Shown here: positions 12,403 to 22,396 of the stretch, one piece after another
Layout: each line of letters opens with the position of its first letter
Position numbering within the stretch: position 1 is the first letter of the stretch
DNA from: Porodaedalea pini
Taxonomy: Eukaryota > Basidiomycota > Agaricomycetes > Hymenochaetales > Hymenochaetaceae
Assembly: GCA_002794775.1 (NCBI GenBank)
Contig: NBAY01000044.1
Coordinates: forward strand, 124,001-188,000
Direction of reading: 5' to 3'
DNA: 64,000 nt
The notes under the pieces: generated by a model
Told to the model about the DNA's origin: nothing
Seen by the model: only the letters and a program-made list of their open reading frames with translations
Database searches by the model: none
Position numbers and translations under genes: made by a program

Positions 12403-15400
12403 TCAAATTGGTACGGTTGCTGGTGCGACTGGTTCCTTTTCCATTGTCTCATCTGGTGATCCCAGCCTGGGTCCTACTGAGTACATGGCCGTGCCTTCAT
12501 CTTCAAGGTTTATTGGACTTCGCTTTGCCGTCATCATGTCCTTGCACTTTCGTCTGACTTCTGGCAAAGTTGCTAACAGTTCCCGACCTGATACTGACAT
12601 CATGGAGTCCAAGAATCGGTGAAATACTGCGTCGACCATTGTGGGGTTGTTTGCCGGTGTGTTGTATTTGAATTGAGGCCTCTGTATGTCTATTGTAGGA
12701 TTGGGAAGTGCGGGCTTTGGTTCTGTCCTTTCCTGTGGTGGTGCTACATGGACTTCTGTAGGCTCGCTTGGTGGCTGAGAGTCAGGTACCGATTCTTCAT
12801 TTGTTTTGGGCTTGGCCGATTCTGTCTCCTTTCCCTTGCCTGTTTCTGTTTTCGGTACGCCCGAGTCCGTAGCTGGTTCGCGTCCCTCTCGTTCTTTTGT
12901 CGGTTTCATCATGCACTTAGGTGAAGGAGAGTTGACTTTTCCTATATTTGCCAGTCTTGCCGATCGTCTCTGCTGCCCGTGAGAATTGCCAGTATCGTCA
13001 AACCAAACCTTCTTTCCTTCCCCCACGTATTCGTCCTGGACTTCTTTGATATGGGCTTCCTCCTTACATGGCTGGGTTGGCGTATACATACTTGGTCCTG
13101 ATATGGCGGGATAGTATGTATCGAACAAGTTTGCCATTTGGTGCGGTGGTGGATCTTGTAGCACTGTCATATCGACTGGAAGAGTCATGCTGGGAGGGAC
13201 TTCATTTGGGTGGTCTCAATAGTACAAGTTCATTTGATCCAGTAGAGAAGAGCCTTGAGGTCCCGGCGGTAGTCGTGTTCCTCCTGGCATCACAACGAAT
13301 CCTTGTGCATCCAAGGCCAATAGTCGCCAGTTCAGTAACGTGTCCCTGATCGTACAGTCCCTGAATAGGTGTGCGGTGCTGTGGCACATGGCACACATTT
13401 GGGGTCCTGTATTCCTTACCTGCATATTTCTGGCTGGGGGTGGGCCTCTCGGCAGTGCCCTGTACTCTTTGTGGGGTCGTCCATAATCATCGGGTCGTTG
13501 GTAGTCCCTTGGTTTGTTAGGGCCATATGGCCGATCTCGAGTGTACCAATCCTTGTAGTCTTGCCTTCGATAATCCTCCTTCCTTTCGCCCCAGAGATCC
13601 CTTATTTCAGCTTGTAAGTCTGATACCATGCGTGTGAGCAGGCTCAGTTCTGAGTCCTCTCGTTTGATGGGGGTCAGTGCATATGGTCCAGATGCTGTGG
13701 TGATGTGTTGCTGAGTAAAGTATGGAGGAGCTGTGGGTATCCCGAATGTTCCATACTGCAGTACTGCGTAGCCTTGCTGTGCACCAGGACCAGTTACTAG
13801 GACTCCTCCTGCTATAAGTTGGTCGAGTTCATTGTATAGTACCAGTATATCCCAAGGGATGCCAGCTGGGTGTCGAAAGTCAACCAACCGAAGCTGTTGT
13901 TCGAGATGCTGATTGGTGAGCTGGTTTAGACCTTCTCGATAGAACCGCTTTTGGTCTAGATCCGAAATGACTCCTTCTTGAACCAAATATGACATAATGC
14001 GCATAAAGCTTCAATGGTATTCTCCCAGGGCAGCCATGCTCATCAAAACCTTGTTGGAATTCTCAGCAACAAAGTTGATTAGATCTCCATACGTATATCT
14101 TATCGTTGCCACTGGATAGAAGCCCAGGGCAGCTGTTTTGAATGATGTGAAATCATTTTGTTGTGCCTGTGGGAGAGTCAACCATAGTAACTCCTCGTGT
14201 ACCAGAGCGTAATAGCGTGCCCAGTTGATTTTCTGTAGTTCGGTGATTCCTGCGTTCGATCCTAATATGTTGACTTCTTCAAAGAATTGTGGGATCCCTT
14301 CTGGTTCCACATTGGCGTTCATTGCTGGTGCCCATTTATCATGTCTGTTTGGCATTGTTGCTCCTGGAACCAGAGGATTTGGTCCGGTGATTGGGAGATT
14401 TCTGGACTCAGCGAGGTCCGGGAGAGGATTGGCTATGTTGGGTATGGGTTGTGTCGGTGGTGCCGCTGGTGGGGCTTGTGAAGGTCCTTGGCTTGATCCT
14501 TGTGTGGTGGAATGAGCCATGACTGCTCTGACTATTGGTGGCGCCACAATATGGGAATTCGGCGGTGCTGGTGTAGGTATTCTTGGGGGTGGAGTTGGTG
14601 TTTTTCCTGGTTGTTCCAGGGTAGAAGGGCAAGTTTCTGGGTAGGGATCGGCAATTCTCGATATCGCAACAGGTACCATTCTTTCTGGAGTTGGTGGCAG
14701 TGCTGGTGGAGTAGTTCTTCCTCTGATGTTTTGGACCAAGTTTGTGGTGATCCTGGGGTTGGTCGTTCTTCTTGTTTGGGTGTAGGATTTTCAGGTTCAG
14801 AGTTCCGTTCTGCGGGTCCTTCTATTGGTCCTTCTGTCTGGGTCCGAGGTTTGTTGAGTCGTCTTCTGATGGCTTGCCTGCTCCAATTAAGTGGTGATCC
14901 TGGCCTTTGGGGTGACAACGATCCTAGTGACTGGTTTCGATACGGCGTTGCCGATTCTCGTGGTCCTGGTGATACTAATTTCCTGACTACTTCTTCAGAT
15001 CTGGAGCAACTTCGTTCCCTTGTTGGACTCCTGTATCCTTCGAGGCCTGGGTTCCTTTCCTCACTTTTGGGTGTTCCCCTGGGTCTTTGTATCTGCTGAC
15101 TGAGTGGTGTACTGGCAATGCTGAAATGAGACCTGTTGCTGGTTATGAAACTTCCTGGGATACGAAGTGATATTGGGGTTTCGATGAGATCAGGTAGGAT
15201 TCTTCTGGGTTTGACTGGTCGCCCTCGTTCCTGTGTGGGTTCTGGTTCAGCTACTGAGGGTGGCTGTTGTTGTTCAGTGTCCTGAAGTGTGTTTTCTGGG
15301 TCGGCGATTCCAGATTGGTGAAAGGGTGACGACAACGCTTCTCTGGGAGTGTGTAAGATTCAAGGGGTGGCTGTGGCTGGTGGACGTCCTCTTGGTCTTC

Positions 15401-15516
15401 CTTGGCCTCGTCCTCTGGGTGGTGGTGGTGGGCTGCTTGGTTCTTCTTGGACCTTTGCCTGTATGCACATAGAGCGCCAAGGAGCTTCAGATGTTGACCT
15501 GATACTTAGGCAAGGC
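12403..15516 (-). pseudogene. Element A gag
   Basis: The gene begins with a Pro-rich region (SSPPPPPRGRGQGRPRGRP). A long Gag body follows (FFEEVNILGSNAGITELQ...), then a CX2CX4HX4C zinc knuckle (CAMCHSTAHLFRDC). A region containing IDIQRPQFKYN and ELLATLPEVRR leads into the protease and resembles the segment called DUF4100 in basidiomycete elements. The frame changes near 14,700 and is interrupted by TGA at 15,360 and 14,011. Element B has CGA at both matching codons. The final TGA at 12,403 is shared by A and B and separates gag from the protease in the same frame. No ATG could be assigned confidently as the start. Confidence 0.8.
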
Positions 15517-15546
15517 ACCTTGTCCCCCTTGCGGTGGGCTCCAATG

Positions 15547-16389
15547 TGTAGGGGTGCAGACTCTTCCAATCCAAAGGGTGATATGGGCTACGGCTCATGA
15601 TCGACCCAAGGGGGACTGCAGTGACTCGGTATACTGAGAGGGACAACCTAAGTAGAGCAAGGTTCAAGATATGAAGACTCGGTGATATGGATACCTGCAG
15701 GATTCCGGTTGGACCAAGACTTGGGCGGGTAGAATCAGCACTTGTGGCAGCAGCTGAGGGTGTTCGGTGATTGGGTGACAGAGTTCTGAGAGTTGGTGTA
15801 TACTGTTTTCAGAACGAGAGTCGGGCGAGTAGTGCATAGTAATGCATGTAGTAGATTGCGGTCTAGAGGTGGAGAGGGGACTGTCTGTCTCTGTACTGTT
15901 GCTCCTCTGTCTCTGTTCTCTCTCTGTCTGTCCCTGTGTCCATTCTCTGTCTACAAACTACCGCGAATTTATACTAAACTGAAGCAGAGAAAGTGGTGCA
16001 GGACTCGGCCGAGTCTGTGTGAACAGATGTGAAGGTGAGTCGGCAATCGGCCTGCGCACATCACGCAGCTGATTGTTGTGGAGTGATGTTGTAGTGCCCA
16101 ACCTGCTCTCTCGTCTCCCACCACTGCACACCTGTATCCCACATCCTTGTCCTACTTGCCTAAATCCTTCCACCTGTGCCCACGAGAGTCGGTCGTCCAT
16201 GTGCTGATCGAGTTCGTACGACATCCATCCGTCCAATCGTGTCCATACCAAGAATTATAATAAAGAGTCGGCCGCCGATTACGAATGAATAAATGGTAAT
16301 GTTTGGCGGCCGGTAAAGGGAGTCAAAGGAGTAGTGTAAATGAAAGGAGAAAGACTCGGCCGGCGCATAGGCGATGGTTAATTGCTACA
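15547..16389 (-). repeat. Element A right LTR (5' LTR)
   Basis: This 843-bp copy of the TGTAG...CTACA LTR begins two bases beyond GGGCTCCA. Its right flank is the interior of DUF6533 copy 2 (fifth exon). The left LTR is flanked by a different part of the unit, so the two flanks were not originally adjacent. Confidence 0.92.
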
Positions 16390-16847
16390 CCTAGGATTCT
16401 GATATACCAGTTCTGATGGCATCTTAGTTACCCAGTCAATGAGCCACTAGCCAGAATATTACACACTGCAAAATAAACAATATTCATGGTTCTTCGTGGA
16501 ACTTTCTTCAGTTTATCCGACATAAACATTGCTGCATAACAGCAAAAGGCAGATCAATTGTAATGCATACCCAGAAATATCTGACCTGTAATACAAAATG
16601 GGTCGTTCGCTTGCACAAAAAGATGACAGAAAACGTGGCTTTACCTCCTTATCCATTGTAATCACTTCGATAACTGTAAGCTTGGTTCAAGTAGTCTCGA
16701 GCAAGATGCATTGTACATACTGATATCATAGACCAAGATCGTGACAGTTGCCACTTGAAAATACTGCACGATAGTTGTTTCTGCAACAAATGCAGGCACC
16801 TGGCTATGATCGACAGGCTTGACATCGGATCGAAGAGATAGTGCCAT
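16390..16847 (-). pseudogene. DUF6533-family gene, copy 2, 5' fragment
   Basis: Exon 1 starts at the ATG at 16,847 and encodes MALSLRSDVKPVD followed by the Q-Y-F-Q-V-A...Y-D core. A microexon encoding V-R-Y-F-W is preserved with AG and GT borders. The following exon reads KVPRRTMNIVYFA. The gene is cut inside the fifth exon by the right LTR of element A, so all later membrane segments are missing. It is the most diverged copy in the window. Confidence 0.75.
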
Positions 16848-16859
16848 GTGATTGGTAAG

Positions 16860-17450
16860 ACAGCTTCAATTCACAAAGATCTGAAGGAGGTGGGGGCGGG
16901 GCTTGCCTTCTAATAACTTGAAGCCTTCAGGAATGCGTCTTTATATACAATATTTGATTTGTCACACATCGAACAGACAGGAGCCAGATGTATTGCTCAG
17001 TGACATGATTGAAAAGGGTCATCAGACTGAGAAATCGACAATAACAGTTACGACGAAAGAAAGTAATGCTCTGACCGTTTACAATCTGAGGTCGACGTGT
17101 CCACATGCTTCACCATCATCCTAGCTGGATCTGCAAGTGGCTTCTTGTCTCCGAGAATGACGGTATTCTGTTTGCAACGGAACTGAACTTTGTTTGAGTT
17201 ACAGCCTGGAATCCTTGAAATCGCATCAACGACTGCCTTTAGCGGAAAGATTTCCAGGCGACTCAGATGGATGATGTCTTTTCTTTTGAACAGTCTCTCG
17301 AGAGGTCGCATCCAAAATTTGAAGAGGGCCGGTACTGAAGTGATCCTCATGATCAGACGTGATTGAAAGTCCGTGGTAGTGTGTGTATCTTAATATTGAA
17401 CCGACGAAGGCCCTTTTGCCCACAGCCACCATCAGAAATGACAAATTCTG
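16860..17450. repeat. Segment Z, divergent partial copy (copy 2)
   Basis: This stretch is upstream of DUF6533 copy 2 and matches parts of 980-1,300 and 28,560-28,900 at lower identity. A 100-codon minus-strand frame at 17,350-17,048 stays open (ALFKFWMRPLERLF, PLKAVVDAISRIPGC). It suggests that segment Z is or was coding, but I do not recognise the protein. Confidence 0.4.
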
Positions 17451-18332
17451 ACTAAAATTTGTCAGAATTAGTCACTATTAGTCACTATTAATCAGCCTTC
17501 TCTCCACTGCTTTTGCACCTGCACCCCCTCCCCAAAGCGGCAACTACAGCTGCAGATTACAAAACACCCTCAAAGTGGCATCTCACAAATCACTCAAACC
17601 GGCAACTCTGCAAATCGCTCAAACTAGCAACTCTGCAGATCACTCAAAGCGGCAGCATACACACAACACTTTGAGCTCAAACAACCCATTTCTCACTTGA
17701 ACAAAATCGGAAAAATCATTAAAAAATTAAATCTAATTAGAAATTTAATGTGCCATCTTCCCCATGAGTATTGGTGCATAAATTGCCACATCACATCAAC
17801 TAATTTGAGCTTTCCTGATGATGCATGAATAGATTGCTTACTTTGCTATCAAACAAAATCGGAAAAATCATTAAAAATTTAAATCTAATTAGAAATTTAA
17901 TATGCCATCTTCTCCATAAGTATTGGTGTATAAATTGCCACATCACATCAACTAATTTGAGCTTTCTTGATGATGAAAAAATAGTTTGCATATATAAGAC
18001 AGCACAGGACCTTTATGTTATATTAGGACTCACTCCAATAGATGTCCCAAGGAAAAATAAGATGATACATAAAACTGAGAACATAGGAGCATAACTTGCA
18101 GCCAGACTGAAGATTGCAGTGAAGTACGATGTAAGATTGAAAGCAGTACTCTGAGTGAGTAAGTCAGAGCCTCCAGAGAAAAAGTCAGCAAGGGAAATCT
18201 TTGTTTAAGCATTGAACTCCTACATGATCCTCATCCTACAGCACTGAGCATCATTCCAGAAAACATTGAGGAAGAGAGATCTACAATATGGCTGTCTATA
18301 ACTGTAGAAGTTGCAAGTTAAGCAGAAATATG
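17451..18332. repeat. AT-rich stretch with two kinds of tandem repeat
   Basis: At 17,525-17,660 a degenerate tandem repeat of about 30 bp contains the core CTCAAA.CGGCAAC. At 17,701-17,990 a 152-bp unit beginning ACAAAATCGG is present twice in tandem (second copy from 17,853). No gene is recognisable. Element C is inserted at the right end, in ATATG. Confidence 0.6.
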
Positions 18333-18745
18333 TGTTAGGCGGGAGCCCGGGAGACAACTCGGACTGGGCAGGCCTCGGCTGACTGTCGTCTGGGACGTGC
18401 TATACTCGAGCGTAGACTCGGGACACGCTTACTCAGGCTAGGTCGTCGCGGAGGTAAGAGGATTAATACAAGTCTAAACTAATACAAGGGGGACGAGTCT
18501 CACCTAGGTCGTCGCGGAGGTAAGAGGAAAAGCAGAACAAGGAGTTCATGCGATTCCTGAGACCTTATATAGCGACGACCGTGAGACTATATTATCTAAC
18601 ATTACATAACGAGTGGGAATGGAACGAATGAAGGTAGTGTGGGAATGATTGTGTAAGATGGGTAAATATAATGAAAAGGACGAATATAATAAAGGAAATG
18701 GTAAAAGGGAAAATAAAGGAAAAGGTGAAAGTTCAGGTTCTAACA
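18333..18745 (-). repeat. Element C left LTR (3' LTR)
   Basis: This 413-bp LTR is apparently identical to 24,162-24,574. Inside it a stretch of about 24 bp beginning TAGGTCGTCGCGGAGG occurs twice in direct orientation, near 18,440 and 18,506. The pol stop codon directly abuts it. Confidence 0.96.
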
Positions 18746-21700
18746 TTACCCCCCCTTCAAGGTTGGGCGTCCCGACCAACCATGATCGCGGTCGTCAGGC
18801 TCGGTGTCGATGAAGAGCGGACGGAGTCGTTGACGAGGGATGTCGAGTTTCTGAGGTGCACCGGGATGTTTGAGGTAGAACTCAGCGATCGCCTCCTTCG
18901 CGTTCTCGCCGAAGTCCGTCTCAGGCTGCCAAGTAGGTTCATTGTAGCCGACCCACTTGACAAGGTACTGTAGTTTCCCTCGGTGCAGACGTGAGTCTAA
19001 GACTTCCTCGAGTTCGTATTCCTCCTCGTTGTCGACGATGTCTGGCGGCGGCGGCGGCGGTTGCTTCTGGCTTTCAAAGGACGGTTCGACGGCGGGTTTC
19101 AACAGGGCTTCGTTGAAGACAGGGTGGACCTTTTTCCATCGCTTCGGGAGTTTGAGCTTGTACGCGCTCACTCCCACCTTGTCGACGATGTCAAAGGGGC
19201 CGTACCATTTGTCTGCGAGTTTCTTCGTCGGCGAGTCCGTACTGATGTTTCGCCCGTCAAGGAAGACTTTGTCTCCAGCCTTGTACTCCACCGAAGCTCC
19301 TGCTGTCTGGTCATGGTAGCGCTTCATGTCCTCTGCTGCCTTGACTAGATTGTCCTTAGCAATGCGATGAGTCTCCTTGATGTGCTTGGCGAATTCTTCC
19401 GCCGACATGTTGGCAGAGGAAGTTTGTACGGTGTTGAAGCTCATAGGGTGACGTCCGGTGTTTGCGTAGAAGGGTGACATCCTTGTCGCTGAATGTTCGC
19501 GGTTGTTGTAGGCGAACTCTGCGAGGGGGAGCCAGTCCTTCCAGTCCAATTGCCGATGATCGACGAAGAGCCGGAGGTACTGTTCGAGCTCTTGATTGAC
19601 GCGTTCCGTCTGACCGTCCGTTTGTGGGTGGTATGCCGTTGACGGGTTGCCTTCGATGTGTAGGAGTTTGTATAGCTCCTTCATCATCGACGCATCGAAC
19701 TGTGTGCCTCGGTCGTGGATGATCTTCTTCGGTAGGCCATGGAGGCGGAAGACGTGGTCTCGGTATAACTGAGCCATGCCTTCCGCTGACAGTTTCGTCG
19801 TCGTCGGGATGGCATGCATCTGTTTCGAGAATCTGTCCACGAAGACGCAGATTGCATTGTGTCCCTTAGAGTCCGGGAGTTCTCCGATTAGGTCGACCGT
19901 GACGATCTCCCAGGGACCTTCAGGGATCGCGTTAGGATGAAGCGGTCTCGACCTCGACGTTCTTAAGGCTTTCGTCCGTTGGCAATGGTTGCATCCTCGG
20001 ACGTATGTTCGGACATCGGAGAACATTGACGCCCACCAGAAGTCTCGACGTACCAGTTCGACCGTCTTCGACGATCCAGGATGTCCTGCCAGGGTCGAGT
20101 CGTGGTACTCCCGCAATACCGCTTCCTTCATCGTCGACGGCACGTACACCTTGCCTTTCATCCGCCACAACCTGTCGACCTTCACCATATTCGTCGGCCT
20201 CTCCGACTCGTCTTGTGCTCTCTGCGCCTCACCCACTCGTTCCAACATTTCATCACGCGACGTCCTTACCACCCCACGGTTCAGCCATTTCTCCTTGATG
20301 AACACGATGCCGTCATTGTCATCCTTGCCCTGATCATAGCCCGCCTTGCGTGACAGCAAGTCGGCCTTGCCCATTGTCTTCCCCGACTTGTGTTCGAGGT
20401 GGAAGTCGAATTCCTCGAGTTCGGTTCGCCAGCGAGCTTGACGATAGCTCAGCTTCTGCGCTGACTTGAAGTAGGTGAGGTTGGCGTGGTCGGACCAGAT
20501 TTCAATTTTGTGGCGAGCGCCAAGGAGGTATTGCCGCCACTCCTTGAGCGCCGAAACGATCGCAAGCATCTCCTTGTCGTAGATCTCGTAGTTTCGTTCC
20601 ACCGGTTCAAGTGCCTCTGACCTGTAGGCGATCACCCTCCACTTCCCTTCCTGCTTCTGCAACAACACACCACCGAGCGCAAAGTTCGACGAGTCCGCTT
20701 CTACGCGGAAAGGGCCCTCGTCATTGGCGATGGCTAGGACTGGAGGTGAGCAGAGACGTCGTCTCAGCTCCTCGAACGCTTCCTGCTGTTCGGTCTCCCA
20801 TACCCAGTCCTTCTTGCCCGTTAACGACGTCAACGGTCGGACCACCTTGCTGTAGTCCTTAATAAACCGTCTCAGCCAGTTTCCCATGCCGAGGAACTGT
20901 TGCAGCTCCTTGAGGTTCCGTGGGACTGGCCAGTTCGCAATCGCCTCTGTCTTTGCCGGGTCAGCCCTGATCTCTCCATTGCCGATGATGTGGCCGAGGT
21001 ATTTGACGACCTTGGCGTCAAACTCGCACTTCTCCGGCTTCAGGTACAGGCCATTCTCTCGGAGGATCTGGAGTACACGCCTCGACGTGTCGATATGCTC
21101 CTCAATGGTTTCCGAGAGGATCAGGATGTCGTCGAGGTATACGATGATCAAGTTCGCGTAGATTAGGTCCTTAAAGATGTGGTTGACAAAGGCCTGGAAC
21201 GTGGCCGGCGCGTTGCAAAGACCAAAAAACATGACCGTCGGTTCGAAGAGGCCCATGTTCGTGCGAAACACTGCTTTCCATTCGTCACCCTCGCGGATCC
21301 GGATATTGTAGTACCCCCAGCGAAGGTCAAGCTTAGTGATGTATTTCGCTTTCTTGACCTTGTCGACGAGTTCGTCAATGAGAGGGAGGGGATACTTGTT
21401 CTTGATTGTACCGTCATTGAGCTTACGGTAATCCTGGATGGGGCGTAGCGATTTGTCGGCCTTCTTAATGAAGAAGAAGGGCGACGCCATGGGCGATATC
21501 GACCGTCGAATGCGACCCGACTTCAGGTTTTCATCAAGGAAGTCCTTGAGTGACTGCTGCTCAGTCGGCGTGAGCGGGTAGATCTTACAGTCGCTCGGTT
21601 TGAAGTCGGGCTTCAAGTCGATGACATGGTCCCAGGGTCGGTGTTCCGGCAGCTTCTCGAAACCTTTTTCGCTGAAAACGTCGGCGTAGTCGTTGAGGTA

Positions 21701-22396
21701 TGCGGGCCAGGACGTCTTGTCCATTCGCATCTCACTCACCCTCCTCATCTGCTCCACCACCTTCTTCACCTCGCCTAGGTCCTCCACCGGCTCCCTCTCG
21801 ATCGCACATTCTTCTGGACAGCGGGTGAATTCGATTGAGCCCGTTTTCCAGTCGACCTCCGGATTGTGACGTCGAAGCCAGTCGTACCCCAGGAAGATGT
21901 TCGATGACGCTAGGGACGTTACTGCGAGGACGATCTTCTCTCGATGACGGCCGATCATGAGTTCGACGTCAACGTACTCCTCGATCAATCCGGCCTCATT
22001 GTGCGTGCCATCGGCGTTCAGCACCGCGAGGGGTCGAATGTAGCATTTCGTTTCCAACCCGTACCTCTCGACGAACCTGACGTCGATGCAGGATCCCGTG
22101 CATCCCGAATCCACAAGGGCATGCACATCTACCTCTCTCGCCTCACCAGCTATTTCATGCTCGACGGTCAGGAGAAGGTCCAGCTGGCGTCCGCCAGTTC
22201 CTCTCATGAACAGTTGTTCGTACTCTTCATTCTTGTTCACACCGGTGGAGACTTCGTAATCGGGAAAACCATCGACGTTGTTCGCATCTACGTATTGTAC
22301 AAACGGTTGGTTATATTTTAGCGGATCCGGATTCGAAGTCTCTTGTTCTTCTCGGTCAGTCGCCCCGATGGCTACGCCTGACCATTCGCAAAACCC
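18746..22396 (-). CDS. Element C pol (protease-RT-RNaseH-integrase-chromodomain)
   Basis: The frame is open without interruption from the frameshift site at 22,396 to the TAA at 18,746, about 1,216 codons. From the first recognisable residues (NKNEEYEQLF) it contains: protease (ALVDSGCTGSCIDV); RT (KYPLPLIDELV, WGYYNIRI, catalytic VYLDDILIL); RNase H (EADSSNFALGG, SDHANLTY, KADLLSR); integrase with HHCC zinc ligands (GHPGSSKTVE...CNHCQRTKA) and DDE residues in VTVDLIGEL, HDRGTQFD and GQTERVNQ; a GPF module (WYGPFDIVDKVG); and a C-terminal chromodomain (YLVKWVGYNEPTWQPE). Pol is expected to be made as a Gag-Pol fusion by -1 frameshifting. Nothing is missing, which contrasts with elements A and B. 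The chromodomain is expected to guide integration to specific chromatin. Confidence 0.96.
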   Translation of the reverse strand, partial: GFCEWSGVAIGATDREEQETSNPDPLKYNQPFVQYVDANNVDGFPDYEVSTGVNKNEEYEQLFMRGTGGRQLDLLLTVEHEIAGEAREVDVHALVDSGCTGSCIDVRFVERYGLETKCYIRPLAVLNADGTHNEAGLIEEYVDVELMIGRHREKIVLAVTSLASSNIFLGYDWLRRHNPEVDWKTGSIEFTRCPEECAIEREPVEDLGEVKKVVEQMRRVSEMRMDKTSWPAYLNDYADVFSEKGFEKLPEHRPWDHVIDLKPDFKPSDCKIYPLTPTEQQSLKDFLDENLKSGRIRRSISPMASPFFFIKKADKSLRPIQDYRKLNDGTIKNKYPLPLIDELVDKVKKAKYITKLDLRWGYYNIRIREGDEWKAVFRTNMGLFEPTVMFFGLCNAPATFQAFVNHIFKDLIYANLIIVYLDDILILSETIEEHIDTSRRVLQILRENGLYLKPEKCEFDAKVVKYLGHIIGNGEIRADPAKTEAIANWPVPRNLKELQQFLGMGNWLRRFIKDYSKVVRPLTSLTGKKDWVWETEQQEAFEELRRRLCSPPVLAIANDEGPFRVEADSSNFALGGVLLQKQEGKWRVIAYRSEALEPVERNYEIYDKEMLAIVSALKEWRQYLLGARHKIEIWSDHANLTYFKSAQKLSYRQARWRTELEEFDFHLEHKSGKTMGKADLLSRKAGYDQGKDDNDGIVFIKEKWLNRGVVRTSRDEMLERVGEAQRAQDESERPTNMVKVDRLWRMKGKVYVPSTMKEAVLREYHDSTLAGHPGSSKTVELVRRDFWWASMFSDVRTYVRGCNHCQRTKALRTSRSRPLHPNAIPEGPWEIVTVDLIGELPDSKGHNAICVFVDRFSKQMHAIPTTTKLSAEGMAQLYRDHVFRLHGLPKKIIHDRGTQFDASMMKELYKLLHIEGNPSTAYHPQTDGQTERVNQELEQYLRLFVDHRQLDWKDWLPLAEFAYNNREHSATRMSPFYANTGRHPMSFNTVQTSSANMSAEEFAKHIKETHRIAKDNLVKAAEDMKRYHDQTAGASVEYKAGDKVFLDGRNISTDSPTKKLADKWYGPFDIVDKVGVSAYKLKLPKRWKKVHPVFNEALLKPAVEPSFESQKQPPPPPPDIVDNEEEYELEEVLDSRLHRGKLQYLVKWVGYNEPTWQPETDFGENAKEAIAEFYLKHPGAPQKLDIPRQRLRPLFIDTEPDDRDHGWSGRPTLKGG
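18749..18758 (-). other. Element C polypurine tract
   Basis: On the coding strand GAAGGGGGGG is followed by the pol stop TAA and then directly by the 3' LTR. The tract also encodes the last residues of pol (Lys-Gly-Gly). It is the expected plus-strand primer. Confidence 0.8.

Larger units (their letters stand above)
2657..16389 (-). mobile_element. Element A: 13.7-kb Ty3/gypsy LTR retrotransposon with two extra genes, decayed
   Basis: The element is bounded by two 843-bp direct LTRs that begin TGTAG and end CTACA. Its coding strand is minus. From right to left it carries gag with a CCHC zinc knuckle, an aspartic protease, reverse transcriptase, RNase H and integrase. Beyond the end of pol lie a convergent plus-strand multi-exon gene with a six-cysteine cluster and a further minus-strand gene. 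The order protease-RT-RNaseH-integrase places it in Ty3/gypsy (Metaviridae-like). All genes carry stops or frameshifts. The bases flanking the two LTRs do not form a target-site duplication. Next to the right LTR the coding strand reads TTGGAGCCCACCGC, a possible tRNA primer-binding site. Confidence 0.9.

Noticed and set aside
14225..15099. Long plus-strand frames over element A gag
   Set aside because: They are the opposite strand of the Pro-rich gag. The minus frame has the zinc knuckle and the homologous frame in element B.
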